From positions 62,001 to 126,000 of the forward strand of contig NZ_SELQ01000003.1 in assembly GCF_004145405.1 (NCBI RefSeq): a DNA stretch of 64,000 bases. The letters run 5' to 3'. Both the position numbers and the translations under genes were made by a program. A model generated the notes under the pieces. That model was not told the origin of the DNA, ran no database searches, and saw nothing but the letters and a program-made list of their open reading frames with translations. Source of the stretch: Salipiger sp. IMCC34102 (GTDB taxonomy: Bacteria > Pseudomonadota > Alphaproteobacteria > Rhodobacterales > Rhodobacteraceae). Of this stretch, positions 53,198 to 62,820 are shown one piece after another. The stretch's first letter is position 1. Each line of letters starts with the position of its first letter.

Positions 53198-54265
53198 ATG
53201 ATGCCGAAGGAGGCGGAAACCTTGGCGACAGAAGCTAAAATGGCCGTCCGGACGGTGCGTACGATGCGGGGCCTGGGTGGTTTCGCCGTGGTCACCGCGC
53301 TGACCTTTCTGGGCCTTCTGGCCATCACCTTCTTCATCGGCCGCGTGGTGCCCATCGACCCCGTCCTTTCGGTGGTCGGGGATCGCGCGACACAGGCCCA
53401 ATACGATGCCGCTCGCGTGGCCATGGGGCTCGACCGGCCGCTGATCGTGCAGTTCTTCGACTACGTCTGGTCGGTGATGCAGGGCGACCTGGGCCGCTCG
53501 ATCTCGACCAATCGCCCCGTGGCCGAGGATCTGTTGCGGGTGTTCCCCGCGACGCTGGAGATGGCCACGCTGGGCATCCTCATCGGGATCGTGCTGGGCG
53601 TGCCGGCGGGGGTCTGGGCCGCGACGCGGCGCGGAGAATGGGTAGACCAGGTGATGCGCGTCTTCGCGCTGCTGGGCTATTCGGTGCCGGCCTTCTGGCT
53701 GGGCCTCGTGGGCCTTGCCTTCTTCTACGCGGGCCTTGGCTGGGTCGCGGGGCCGGGGCGGCTCGACATCTTCTACCAGGGGCTGGTGCCGGCGCGCACG
53801 AACGTCATGCTGATCGACGCCGCCCTGGCGGGTGACTGGGACGTCTTTCGAAACGCGCTGTCGCACCTCGTGCTGCCGGCCACGATCCTGGGCTTCTTCT
53901 CGCTCGCCTTCATCGCGCGGATGACACGCAGCTTCATGCTGGATCAGTTGAGCCAGGAGTTCGTCACCACCGCGCGGGTGAAGGGCGTCCCCGAATGGCG
54001 GGTGATCTGGGTGCATGCCTTCAAGCCGATCCGCGTGCCGCTGATCACCGTGATCGGCCTGTCCTACGCCGCACTGCTCGAAGGCTCCGTCATGATCGAG
54101 ACGGTCTTCAGCTGGCCCGGCATCGGCAACTACCTCACCGTCGCTTTGCTCAACGCCGACATGAACGCCGTGCTGGGGGCCACGCTGGTCATCGGCGCGG
54201 TCTTCATCCTGATCAACAAGATATCCGACGTGCTCTACCGCGTCCTCGACCCCAGGAGCCGCTGA
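53198..54265 (+). CDS. Peptide-type ABC importer permease (DppB type)
   Basis: 355 residues and six helices. The N-terminal helix ends FFIGRVVPIDPVLSVVGDRA. The coupling loop is FVTTARVKGVPEWRVIWVHA (about 262-281). GSVMIETVFSWPGIG near the end is a hallmark of the DppB family. Forms a heterodimer with the permease encoded next, whose ATG overlaps this stop (TGATG). Intact relative of the fragment at 1248. Confidence 0.92.
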   Translation: MMPKEAETLATEAKMAVRTVRTMRGLGGFAVVTALTFLGLLAITFFIGRVVPIDPVLSVVGDRATQAQYDAARVAMGLDRPLIVQFFDYVWSVMQGDLGRSISTNRPVAEDLLRVFPATLEMATLGILIGIVLGVPAGVWAATRRGEWVDQVMRVFALLGYSVPAFWLGLVGLAFFYAGLGWVAGPGRLDIFYQGLVPARTNVMLIDAALAGDWDVFRNALSHLVLPATILGFFSLAFIARMTRSFMLDQLSQEFVTTARVKGVPEWRVIWVHAFKPIRVPLITVIGLSYAALLEGSVMIETVFSWPGIGNYLTVALLNADMNAVLGATLVIGAVFILINKISDVLYRVLDPRSR

Positions 54266-55167
54266 TGCTGACCCGAGACTGGCTTCTGGACGACAGCCCC
54301 GCCACGCTCATGCAGGCCAACCTGGGCCGCGCCTGGCGGATGACGACGGCGCTGCTGCGCAATCCGCTGGCGGTGGCGGGGCTGCTGATCGTGCTGCTGC
54401 TGCTCGCGACCGCGCTCTTCGCGCCTTGGATCGCACCGGAAAGCCCCGTGGGACAGAACCTGTCCGCGCGCCTGCTGCCGCCATCCGCCGCGCATTGGAT
54501 GGGCACCGACGAGCTGGGACGCGACATCTTCAGCCGCGTCGTCTATGGCGCACGCATCACGCTGCTGATCGTGGCACTGGTGGCCGTGATCTCGGCCCCG
54601 CTGGGTCTGATCATCGGGGCGGTGGCCGGCTATTTCGGCGGCTGGATCGACCGGATCCTCATGGGATTGACGGACGTCTTTCTCTCGCTGCCCAAGCTCA
54701 TCCTGGCGCTGGCCTTCGTCGCCGCACTCGGCCCGGGGATCGAGAATGCGATCATCGCCATCGCGATCACCGCCTGGCCCGCCTATGCGCGCATTGCCCG
54801 GGCCGAGACGCTGACCTTCCGCAATTCGGAATACATCCAGGCCGTCCGCCTCGTCGGCGGCTCGCACGGGCGGATCATCTTCCGCCACGTGCTGCCGCTG
54901 TGCACGTCGTCGATGATCGTCCGGGTCACGCTGGACATGGCGGGCATCATCCTGACCGCCGCGGGACTGGGCTTTCTGGGCCTGGGCGCGCAACCGCCGC
55001 TGCCCGAATGGGGGGCGATGATCTCCCGCGGGCGGACGTTCATCCTCGACCAATGGTGGGTCGCGACGATGCCGGGCTTTGCGATCATCCTCGTTTCCCT
55101 GGGATTCTGTTTCCTGGGCGACGGCTTGCGCGACGTGCTGGACCCCAAGCAGGGAGGCGAGAAATGA
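54265..55167 (+). CDS. Peptide-type ABC importer permease (DppC type)
   Basis: 300 residues. N-terminal cytoplasmic tail, a helix at about 32-52, then WMGTDELGRDIFSRVVYGAR (about 80-99), the DppC hallmark, five more helices and the coupling loop YIQAVRLVGGSHGRIIFRHV (about 190-209). Second half of the channel. Overlaps the ATPase gene by 4 bases. Confidence 0.92.
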   Translation: MLTRDWLLDDSPATLMQANLGRAWRMTTALLRNPLAVAGLLIVLLLLATALFAPWIAPESPVGQNLSARLLPPSAAHWMGTDELGRDIFSRVVYGARITLLIVALVAVISAPLGLIIGAVAGYFGGWIDRILMGLTDVFLSLPKLILALAFVAALGPGIENAIIAIAITAWPAYARIARAETLTFRNSEYIQAVRLVGGSHGRIIFRHVLPLCTSSMIVRVTLDMAGIILTAAGLGFLGLGAQPPLPEWGAMISRGRTFILDQWWVATMPGFAIILVSLGFCFLGDGLRDVLDPKQGGEK

Positions 55168-56006
55168 CCCGCGCACCGCTTCTGGAGATCGAGGACCTGC
55201 GCGTCAGCTTCGCCACCCCCACGGGGCCGGTGGAGGTCGTGAAGGGCCTGTCCCTGACGCTGGGACGCGAGGAACGGCTGGGCATCGTGGGCGAAAGCGG
55301 ATCCGGCAAGTCGATGACCGGCCGTTCGATCCTGCGCCTGATCCGCGCGCCCGGACGTCAGACAGCGAAGACCCTGCGCTTCGACGGTCTCGACCTCATG
55401 GCACAGGGGAACCGCCAGATGCGCGCGATCCGCGGGGCGCGGATCTCGATGATCATGCAGGATCCGAAGTTCTCGCTCCACCCGGTGATGACCATCGGCC
55501 AGCAGATCGCCGAGGCGCTTCGGGTGCACGAGAAACTGCCCCGGCGCGACCTGAACGCCCGGGTAATCGAGATGCTGACGAGCGTGCGCATCAACGACCC
55601 CGAGCGGGTGGCGAAGATGTATCCGCACGAGGTTTCGGGCGGCATGGGCCAGCGGGTGATGATCGCCATGATGCTGATCCCGCGGCCGCAGCTTCTGATC
55701 GCGGACGAGCCGACCTCGGCACTGGACGTCTCGGTGCAGGCGCAGGTTCTGGACCTGATCCAGGAACTGGTGACCGGCAACGGCATGGGCCTGATCCTGA
55801 TCAGCCACGACCTGAACCTCGTGTCGCGCTACTGCGACCGCATCGTGGTGATGAACGGCGGCGAGGTGGTCGAGACCTGCGCGGCGCGCGATCTGCACGA
55901 GGCGACCCATCCCTACACCCGCGGACTGCTGGCGGCGCAGCCCCGGATGCAGGAAACCCGCGCGACGCTGCCGGTGCTGGACCGGACCGAAGGAGCGGGC
56001 ACATGA
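55164..56006 (+). CDS. Peptide-type ABC importer ATPase (DppD type)
   Basis: 280 residues. Walker A GESGSGKSM (the last Ser/Thr position before Met is as usual for DppD), signature VSGGMGQRVMIAMMLI, Walker B LLIADEPTSALDV, switch LISHDLNLV. The final 30 residues are the short DppD-like tail, without the CxxxC-type iron-sulphur cysteines of some family members. Works as a pair with the following ATPase. Confidence 0.92.
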   Translation: MTRAPLLEIEDLRVSFATPTGPVEVVKGLSLTLGREERLGIVGESGSGKSMTGRSILRLIRAPGRQTAKTLRFDGLDLMAQGNRQMRAIRGARISMIMQDPKFSLHPVMTIGQQIAEALRVHEKLPRRDLNARVIEMLTSVRINDPERVAKMYPHEVSGGMGQRVMIAMMLIPRPQLLIADEPTSALDVSVQAQVLDLIQELVTGNGMGLILISHDLNLVSRYCDRIVVMNGGEVVETCAARDLHEATHPYTRGLLAAQPRMQETRATLPVLDRTEGAGT

Positions 56007-56794
56007 GCACACCGGCCATCTCTTTGCAGGATCTCGACATCTCCTACGGCGACACGAAGGTGGTGCGGGGCGCGACCTTCGACGTCGCCCGCGGCGAGAG
56101 CTTCGCCTTGGTCGGCGAAAGCGGGTCCGGCAAATCGACCGTCCTGAAGGCGATCGCGGGGCTCGCGCCCGAGTGGACCGGGGAGATCTCCGTGCTGGGC
56201 AAACCGCGTGGGCATGGAACCGACCGGGCCTTTTCGGAGGTCTGCCAGATGGTCTTCCAGGATCCCTATGCCTCCTTGCACCCGCGCAAGACCGTCGACA
56301 CCGTCCTGAGCGAGCCGCTGGCGATCCACGGGATCGGCAACCGCGGCGCGCGGGTGGTCGAGATGCTGGGGGCCGTGGGCCTCGACCGCCGGTTCCGCTT
56401 CCGCTTTCCGCACCAGCTCTCCGGCGGACAGCGCCAGCGCGTCGCCATCGCCCGCGCCCTGATGCTGGAGCCGCAGGTGATGCTGCTGGACGAGCCCACC
56501 TCGGCACTCGACGTGTCGGTTCAGGCCGAGATCCTGAACCTGCTGAAACGATTGCGCCGCGAGCAGGGGCTGACCTACCTGATGGTCACCCACAACCTGC
56601 CGGTGGTCAGCTTCATGTGCGACCGCATGGCGGTGATGAACAAGGGCCGCATCGTCGAGATCGCCCCGAAGACAGCCCTCTATGACGGCAGTTTCGCCGA
56701 TCCCTACACACGCGACCTCTACGCCGCCTCCGGCGGGAACCCCGATGCCGATCCCGCCGTGGCGGCTGCACTGAAGACCAAGGACACTGCATGA
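56003..56794 (+). CDS. Peptide-type ABC importer ATPase (DppF type)
   Basis: 263 residues. Walker A GESGSGKST, signature [14 protein letters not shown], Walker B VMLLDEPTSALDV, switch VTHNLPVV. Slightly shorter than typical DppF (about 320 residues), lacking most of the C-terminal extension. Start is in an ATGA overlap with the partner ATPase, and its own stop overlaps the GAF gene by 4 bases. Confidence 0.92.
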   Translation: MSTPAISLQDLDISYGDTKVVRGATFDVARGESFALVGESGSGKSTVLKAIAGLAPEWTGEISVLGKPRGHGTDRAFSEVCQMVFQDPYASLHPRKTVDTVLSEPLAIHGIGNRGARVVEMLGAVGLDRRFRFRFPHQLSGGQRQRVAIARALMLEPQVMLLDEPTSALDVSVQAEILNLLKRLRREQGLTYLMVTHNLPVVSFMCDRMAVMNKGRIVEIAPKTALYDGSFADPYTRDLYAASGGNPDADPAVAAALKTKDTA

Positions 56795-57291
56795 CCGATA
56801 GAACCGCCACGCTCGCCGATTTCAACGCGGCCCTGTCCTCCGCCACGACCGAGAAGGGTGCCTTCGACGCGCTGTGCGCTCTGGTGAAAGCCACGGTTGG
56901 CGCGAAGCTGTTCACCGTGATGACAGCCGATACCCATGCCATGGTGGCCCGCCGCGCCTATACCGACGACGCCGAGCACTACCCGACGTCCGGCGAGAAG
57001 CCGATCGAACCGAACCGCTGGTTCGAGCAGGTGCTGACACGGCAGGAACCTTTCGTATCCAACACCTTGGCCGACATCGACACGGTCTTTCCCGACGCCG
57101 AACTCATCGGCAAGCTGGGCTGTGGATCGGTCGTGAACCTGCCGCTCATCCTGGGCGGGCGCGTGATCGCCACCATGAACATCCTGCACGAGGAGGGGTA
57201 CTACACCCCCGCACGCGTGGCCCTTATCCACGATCATTTGCGCCTGCCGGCCACGGCTGCCTGCGCCGTGGCCATGGTCCTGCGCGGCTGA
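56791..57291 (+). CDS. GAF domain protein
   Basis: 166 residues, a single GAF-like domain: FDALCALVKATVGAKLFTVM at the start, IEPNRWFEQVLTRQEPF in the middle, CGSVVNLPLILGGRVIATMN toward the end. Free-standing GAF proteins bind small molecules. Translationally coupled to the last ATPase of the dpp-type operon, so it may sense or modify the imported compound. No catalytic motif assigned. Confidence 0.8.
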   Translation: MTDRTATLADFNAALSSATTEKGAFDALCALVKATVGAKLFTVMTADTHAMVARRAYTDDAEHYPTSGEKPIEPNRWFEQVLTRQEPFVSNTLADIDTVFPDAELIGKLGCGSVVNLPLILGGRVIATMNILHEEGYYTPARVALIHDHLRLPATAACAVAMVLRG

Positions 57292-57300
57292 TCTCTATCG

Positions 57301-57319
57301 CAGCGCAATTCGTGCGCTG
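57301..57319. terminator. Hairpin between convergent operons
   Basis: CAGCGCA and TGCGCTG around a 5-base loop, directly after the GAF stop and before ccoS read from the other side. No T-run. Confidence 0.45.
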
Positions 57320-57370
57320 GGGAACGAGCGGAGGACCGGTCTTGCTCGCGACAAGTCGGTGGGCAGACGC

Positions 57371-57568
57371 TCAGATGCGGGGCCGGTGCGTTTCGTCTTC
57401 GTCCTCCGGGCCCGGATCGGGGGGCGGCGCCTCGTCATCCAGCAGGATGCGGGCCGCGTCCCCTTCGAGGTCCTCGTACTGGCCGTGCCGCAGGGTCCAC
57501 AGGCAGGCCGCAAGGCCTGCCGCGCCCAGGGCGATCGACACGGGGATGAGGACGACCAGCACGTTCAT
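57371..57568 (-). CDS. ccoS: cbb3 oxidase maturation protein CcoS
   Basis: 65 residues: one N-terminal membrane helix (about 4-24), then LRHGQYEDLEGDAARILLDD, the conserved motif of CcoS/FixS, and an acidic Pro-rich tail. Needed for putting haem and copper into the cbb3 oxidase. It overlaps the ccoI stop by 4 bases. Last gene of the cco cluster. Confidence 0.93.
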   Translation of the reverse strand: MNVLVVLIPVSIALGAAGLAACLWTLRHGQYEDLEGDAARILLDDEAPPPDPGPEDEDETHRPRI

Positions 57569-59673
57569 CGCCGCACCGCGTTCAGCACGACCACGATGGA
57601 CGACGACGACATGATCACCGCGGCCATGAGCGGCGTGGCCAGCCCCGCGATGGCGACGGGGATCGCGATCGCGTTGTAGGCGGCTGCGAACCACAGGTTC
57701 TGGTAGATCCGCCGCCGCGCGCGGCGCGCCAGCCGCAGCGAGTCCGACACGGCCCCCAGATCGGCGCCCAGCATCACGCCGTCTGCCGCCACCCGTGCGG
57801 CGTCGAGCGCGGTCGATGGCGCGAGCGAGGCATGGGCACCCGCCAGCGCCGCGACGTCGTTCAGGCCGTCGCCCACCATCAGGATGCGCGCGCCTCGTTC
57901 CGACAGGGCGCGCACGAGCTTCGTCTTCCCGTCGGGCCGGATCCCGGAATGAACCCTTTCGATGCCCAGGCGCGCCGCGAGGTCGGCGGCCCGCGCGGGC
58001 GTGTCGCCGGTCACCATCTCGACGGTGATCCCGCGCCGCTTGAGTTCGGTGATGACCGCGGCCGCCCCCGGTCGCACGGTTTCGTCGAAGGTCAATGGAA
58101 AGCGCTCGGCGCCGATGTCCAGAACCGCCCCGTCCGGCCCACGTCCCAACCGCACGGGCGCCCCGTTCCAAAGCGCGCGAACCCCGTCACCGGCCTTGTC
58201 CCGCACCTGCGTCAGCCGCGCGGGACGGTGGTCCGACAGGGCCGCCGCCAACGCGCGGGAGGTCGGGTGATCCGATGCCAGCGCCAGCGCCAGCGCGACG
58301 GACGCCGCCGCAGGATCCAGCGGGGGCAGGCGGGCGACACCATCGGTCAGCGTCCCGGTCTTGTCGAAGAGCACCGTGTCGACTTCGGCCAGACGCTCCA
58401 AGGCTGTCGGCGACTTCAGCAGCACGCCCTGCCGGAACAGGCGCCCGGTCATCGCGGCGGTCACCGCCGGGATTGCAAGCGCCAGGGCGCAGGGACAGGT
58501 GATGATCAGCGTCGCTGTCGCCACGGCGATCGCCTGGTGCAGGTCCTGCGTCGCGATCCACCAACCCGCAAAAGCGATTGCGGCCAGACCATGCACGACC
58601 GGCGCGTAAAGTCGCGCGGCCCGGTCCGCGATCCCGCTGTAGCGATGACGCCCGGTCTCGGCGATTTCCACCAGGGCGGCGAGGCGGCGCAGGGTGCTGT
58701 CCTCGGCACGCGCGGTGACCTGCAGCCGCAGTGGCGCGCCCATTACAAGCTCGCCCGCGCAGAGGGGATCGCCCGCCGCGATCTCCACCGGGGTGGATTC
58801 CCCGGTCAGGGCGGAGCGATCGAGCGTGGCGGGGCCTTCGGCGATTCCGTCCACGGGCAGGCGCGCGCCTGCCGCCAGGGCAATCCGGTCGCCCGCGTTC
58901 AAACGCGCCACGTCGACGGTCTCGCGCCCCTCCGCCGTCAGCCGCGTGGCGCGCGGCAGTTCCAGCGCCGTCAGTTCCGCGGCGGCGGAGCGGGCAGAGG
59001 CCCGCGCGCGGTGATCGAGGTAACGTCCGACCAGCAAAAAGAAGGTCAGCGACAGGGCCGCGTCGAACCAGGTGTGCGCGCCTTGCGAGAAGGCGGTCTC
59101 GACCAGAGAGGTGCCGGCCGCCAGCGTGATCGCCAGCGCGATGGGCACGTCCATGTTCAGCCGCCCCGCCCGCAAGGCGTTGGCGGCGGAGGCAAAGAAG
59201 GGCACCGCCGAGAAGGCGAGGGCGGGCAGGGCGATGCTCGCCGCGATCCAGTGGAACAAGCCGCGCGTGGCATCCCCCGCGCCGGACCAGACCGCCACCG
59301 AAAGCGCCATGACGTTCATCATCGCGAAACCCGCGATCGCCGCACGGGCCAGCAACTGCCGCCCTTCCGCGTCGCCCGCGGGGCCGAGCGCCGTGGTGTC
59401 GAGTTCCTGCGCGTCGTAACCGGCACCGGCCAGCGCATCGAGTGCCGCGCCGATGTCGTGGCCGGGGGCGAGCACGACGCGCACCCGTTTGGCGCCGAGG
59501 TTGACCCGCGCCGAGACGACGGAGGGCAGGGCCGCCAGGGTGCGCTCGACGCCCGCGATGCAATGCGCGCAGTGGATGCCGGGCAGGGCGAGGTGAACCG
59601 GCTCTCCGGCGGCGGGGGCACCGCTGGCGATCGGGGCCGCGCCGACGCAGCCCGGGCAGGCCGCGACACTCAT
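57565..59673 (-). CDS. ccoI: Copper-transporting P1B-type ATPase CcoI (FixI)
   Basis: 702 residues. Cys-containing N-terminal tail, metal-binding domain with HCAHCIAGVE-like motif (GIHCAHCIAGVERTL, about 32-46), eight helices with the intramembrane CPC (ITCPCALALAIPA), phosphorylation site FDKTGTLTDG, and hinge MVGDGLNDVAAL. It sends copper out to the periplasm for building the CuB site of cbb3 oxidase. Overlaps ccoH by 4 bases. Confidence 0.94.
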   Translation of the reverse strand: MSVAACPGCVGAAPIASGAPAAGEPVHLALPGIHCAHCIAGVERTLAALPSVVSARVNLGAKRVRVVLAPGHDIGAALDALAGAGYDAQELDTTALGPAGDAEGRQLLARAAIAGFAMMNVMALSVAVWSGAGDATRGLFHWIAASIALPALAFSAVPFFASAANALRAGRLNMDVPIALAITLAAGTSLVETAFSQGAHTWFDAALSLTFFLLVGRYLDHRARASARSAAAELTALELPRATRLTAEGRETVDVARLNAGDRIALAAGARLPVDGIAEGPATLDRSALTGESTPVEIAAGDPLCAGELVMGAPLRLQVTARAEDSTLRRLAALVEIAETGRHRYSGIADRAARLYAPVVHGLAAIAFAGWWIATQDLHQAIAVATATLIITCPCALALAIPAVTAAMTGRLFRQGVLLKSPTALERLAEVDTVLFDKTGTLTDGVARLPPLDPAAASVALALALASDHPTSRALAAALSDHRPARLTQVRDKAGDGVRALWNGAPVRLGRGPDGAVLDIGAERFPLTFDETVRPGAAAVITELKRRGITVEMVTGDTPARAADLAARLGIERVHSGIRPDGKTKLVRALSERGARILMVGDGLNDVAALAGAHASLAPSTALDAARVAADGVMLGADLGAVSDSLRLARRARRRIYQNLWFAAAYNAIAIPVAIAGLATPLMAAVIMSSSSIVVVLNAVRR

Positions 59674-60146
59674 CCCGGCGCCCTCAAAGCGATGCGGCGC
59701 CGGAAGATGGTCCCGTCGTCGCTGCGCAGCGTGATCCGCAGGTTCCAGTTGCCCGGGCCGATCGAGACGGGGGCGACCCAGGCGGTTCCGTCCCAGTGGA
59801 AGGCGGGCGTGGTGTCATCCGCCACCGTGGTCGCCCGTCCGAGCGTGGCCTTCAGGATCTCGGGGCGCACCGGCTCGCCCTGCGGCCCGGTCACGGCCAG
59901 GTGCAGCGCGTCCACCCAAAGCGTCGTGTCCACGTCCCACCCCAGCGCGTCCTGTGCGGCGCGGTCGACATCGAAGGTCTGCGAGGCGACGTAGCTCGAC
60001 TCGGTCTCCTTGCCGGGGAAGGTGCGCACGGCGCCCACGGCCAGCACCATGTTGACGGTGATGATGATCGAGAAGCCGCCGACGAACATGGCCGCCACGT
60101 GCCATCCCTTGAGCGGCCGCCCCGTCTGCGTGTCCATGGCGCTCAT
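59670..60146 (-). CDS. ccoH: cbb3 oxidase assembly protein CcoH (FixH)
   Basis: 158 residues. One membrane helix (about 17-40: VAAMFVGGFSIIITVNMVLA) and a periplasmic FixH domain with SSYVASQTFDVDRAAQDALG. Supports assembly of the oxidase together with CcoI. An ATG three codons inside (60137) is an alternative start. Overlaps ccoG by 4 bases. Confidence 0.92.
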   Translation of the reverse strand: MSAMDTQTGRPLKGWHVAAMFVGGFSIIITVNMVLAVGAVRTFPGKETESSYVASQTFDVDRAAQDALGWDVDTTLWVDALHLAVTGPQGEPVRPEILKATLGRATTVADDTTPAFHWDGTAWVAPVSIGPGNWNLRITLRSDDGTIFRRRIALRAPG

Positions 60147-61735
60147 TTCGGCTCTCCCGTTCCATTGAAGATCGTGTCGTCGTGGGCCCGTTCGCCCGAG
60201 ATCGTGTCGCGGACCCAGATGCGCAGGTCGGTATGGGCGGCACCGGCGGCGACCGCGCCTGGGGCCGCGGTCACGTAGACCCGTTGCAGGCGCGTGCTGT
60301 CGGCCGGCACGGTCACGCGCGCGTCGTCAGCGCCTTCCAGCGCGAGCCGAAGCGGGGTGCCCTGCGCCAGCGACAGGGCGAAGGGACGCGCGTCCCCGTG
60401 TTTGTTGCGCAGGCGAATGTCGTAGGCGTTGCGGGTCGACCCGTCCGACAGCGTCACGAAGGTCGGGTTGCGCACCGGGGCCACGGTCATGTCGATCTCG
60501 GGCCGGATGAAGAGGGCCACGACGAGTGCGACGCCGATGGCGGCCCAAGCGGCCGTATAGACCAGCGTGCGGGGGCGGAAGACGTGCCGCCACAGGGGCT
60601 TGGGCTGCCAGTGGGGACGCGCGGCGCCCGCGACCTCTCCCGCCGGGTGTTCGGCCAGGCCTGCGACCTCTGCGGTGGCGCCGGGCACCACGGGGGGCTC
60701 GTCGTCCAGGGCAAGGTAGTCGATCAGCCCGCGGGGGCGGCCAAGCTTGGCCATCACGTCGTCGCATGCGTCGATGCATAGGGCACAGGTGATGCACTCC
60801 ATCTGCTGGCCTTCGCGGATGTCGATGCCCATGGGGCAGACGGCGACGCAGGCGTGACAGTCGACGCAATCGCCCAAGGTCGCGCCGTCGCGCGACAGGC
60901 GCGGGGCGGCCAGATCCTTGCCCGCGGCGGCCCCGTATCGCGCCACGGCGTCGCCGCCGCCAACCGCCTGTGCTGCGGCCTGGCGGCGTTTCACGCCGCC
61001 CTTGCCCCGCGGTTCGCCGCGCCAGTCGCGGTAGCCGACGGTCAAGGTGCCGGGGTCGATCATCGCGCCCTGGATGCGTGGCCAGGGGCACATGTAAATG
61101 CAGATCTGTTCGCGCAGGAAGCCGCCGAAGAGGAAAGTCGTGGCAGTGAGGATGCCGATGGTCGCGTAGGCCACCGGGGCCGCCTGCAAGTGGACCAGAT
61201 CACGCAACAGCGTCGGCGCATCTGCGAAGTAGAACACCCAGGCCCCGCCGGTCGCGACCGAGATCAGCAGCCAGACCGCCCATTTCGTCAGGCGCAGTCG
61301 CGCCTTGCGCAGGCTCATGGGGGCGCGGTGCAGGCGCAGGCGCGCGTTCCGGTCGCCCTCGATCCAGCGCTCGACGGTCAGGAAGAGGTCGGTCCAGACG
61401 GTCTGCGGGCAGGCGTAGCCGCACCAGACGCGACCCAGCGCCGAGGTGAAGAGGAACAACCCCAGTCCCGCCATGATCAGAAGGCCCGCGACGAAGTAGA
61501 ATTCGTGCGGCCAGATCTCGATCCAGAAGAAATGGAAGCGGCGGTTGGCAAGATCCACCAGAACCGCCTGATCGGGCAGGGCGGGGCCACGGTCCCAGCG
61601 GATCCACGGCACGATGTAGTAGATCCCCAACGTCAGGATCAGGATCGCCCATTTCAGACGCCGGAAGAAGCCGCTCACCCGTCGCGGAAAGATCGGTTCG
61701 CGCGCGGCGAAGAGCGGAGTGGCATCACTTGGCAT
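60143..61735 (-). CDS. ccoG: cbb3 oxidase accessory iron-sulphur protein CcoG (RdxA/FixG)
   Basis: 530 residues. Several helices in the first half and a YACPQTVWTDLFLTVERWIE motif, then two [4Fe-4S] cysteine sets at about residues 280-330 (CVDCHACVAVCPMGIDIR; CITCALCIDACD), and a C-terminal periplasmic beta domain. Known as a cupric reductase that provides Cu(I) for the oxidase. Followed upstream in the cluster by an 86-base gap to ccoP. Confidence 0.94.
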   Translation of the reverse strand: MPSDATPLFAAREPIFPRRVSGFFRRLKWAILILTLGIYYIVPWIRWDRGPALPDQAVLVDLANRRFHFFWIEIWPHEFYFVAGLLIMAGLGLFLFTSALGRVWCGYACPQTVWTDLFLTVERWIEGDRNARLRLHRAPMSLRKARLRLTKWAVWLLISVATGGAWVFYFADAPTLLRDLVHLQAAPVAYATIGILTATTFLFGGFLREQICIYMCPWPRIQGAMIDPGTLTVGYRDWRGEPRGKGGVKRRQAAAQAVGGGDAVARYGAAAGKDLAAPRLSRDGATLGDCVDCHACVAVCPMGIDIREGQQMECITCALCIDACDDVMAKLGRPRGLIDYLALDDEPPVVPGATAEVAGLAEHPAGEVAGAARPHWQPKPLWRHVFRPRTLVYTAAWAAIGVALVVALFIRPEIDMTVAPVRNPTFVTLSDGSTRNAYDIRLRNKHGDARPFALSLAQGTPLRLALEGADDARVTVPADSTRLQRVYVTAAPGAVAAGAAHTDLRIWVRDTISGERAHDDTIFNGTGEPK

Positions 61736-61821
61736 GGAAGGCGTTCTGCTTTGGAAACCGATGCCCCCGCCCTAGACGGATCGGGCGGGGGGCGCCTTGA
61801 TCTGCATCAACGCGGCGCCGA

Positions 61822-62820
61822 TCACTCGACCGGCTGAACGTCCGGCTCACCGGTTTGCGAGGGCGTCTCCTCGGCCCCGGCGGGAAAGCTCGCGTCGGGC
61901 ACCGTGGCCGCCTCGGTGGCCTGGGCGTCGGTCACCTCCTCCGCGACCTGGCGTTCGCCGCCGCCCAGGCCGTGGACATAGGCCGCCACCGCACGCACTT
62001 CGGCCTCGCCTAGGCGGTCGCCCCAGGGGGGCATCACGCCGTGGCGTGGGGCCCGCATCTGGCGCACGATGTCCTCGTGCAGGCCGCCCCGCAGCCAGAT
62101 CGCGTCGGCGAGGTTGGGCGCCCCCAAGGTCCGATCGCCGCGCCCGTCGCCGCCGTGGCAGGCCGCGCAGTTGTCCGCGAAGATCCGGGCCCCCGCCTGT
62201 GCCGCCTCGGCGTCGTGATCGAGGCCCGACAGGCTGCGCACGTAATCCGCGGTGGCCGAAATCTCTTCCCGTTCGAGCCAGTCGAAGGACGGCATCATCG
62301 AGAAACGCGCCTCCGCATCCTCTTCGTTGCGGATGCCGTGGCGCACGGTATGGGCGATATCCTCCAGCGTGCCGCCCCAGAGCCAGTCATCGTCCAGCAG
62401 GTTCGGATAGCCCGAGGCGACAACCCCCGCGGCCCCCGCGCCGTGGCACTGGGAGCAGTTCGCGGCAAAGACCGACCGGCCCGCCTGTATCGCGAAACGG
62501 TGCAGGTCCTCGTTCGCCTCGAGCACGCCCAGATCGACCGTCGCCAGGCTTTCGGTCAGTTTCGCGTTGGACAGATCGACCCGGTCGATCTCGGCCTGCA
62601 CCTCGCCGCGCGTGGAATAACCCAGAAGCCCCGCCGTCGCCCCAGACAGAAGCGGCCAGGCGGGGAACAGGATCGTGTAGATCACGCCCCAGACGATGGT
62701 GGCGTAGAAGGTCCAGAGCCACCAGCGCGGAAGGGGGGTGTTCAACTCCTCGATGCCATCCCAGGAATGGCCGGTCGTCTCGGTCCCGGTCTCTGTATCG
62801 ATGCGTCGGTCGTCACTCAT
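61822..62820 (-). CDS. ccoP: cbb3 oxidase dihaem subunit CcoP
   Basis: 332 residues from the ATG at 62820. A conserved N-terminus (GIEELNTPLPRWWLWTFYAT), one or two helices, then two cytochrome c domains with CSQCH (about 160) and CAACH (about 256). The last 45 residues are an Ala/Glu/Thr-rich tail beyond the normal end, making it longer than usual (about 290-300). It passes electrons from cytochrome c to CcoO. Confidence 0.94.
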   Translation of the reverse strand: MSDDRRIDTETGTETTGHSWDGIEELNTPLPRWWLWTFYATIVWGVIYTILFPAWPLLSGATAGLLGYSTRGEVQAEIDRVDLSNAKLTESLATVDLGVLEANEDLHRFAIQAGRSVFAANCSQCHGAGAAGVVASGYPNLLDDDWLWGGTLEDIAHTVRHGIRNEEDAEARFSMMPSFDWLEREEISATADYVRSLSGLDHDAEAAQAGARIFADNCAACHGGDGRGDRTLGAPNLADAIWLRGGLHEDIVRQMRAPRHGVMPPWGDRLGEAEVRAVAAYVHGLGGGERQVAEEVTDAQATEAATVPDASFPAGAEETPSQTGEPDVQPVE

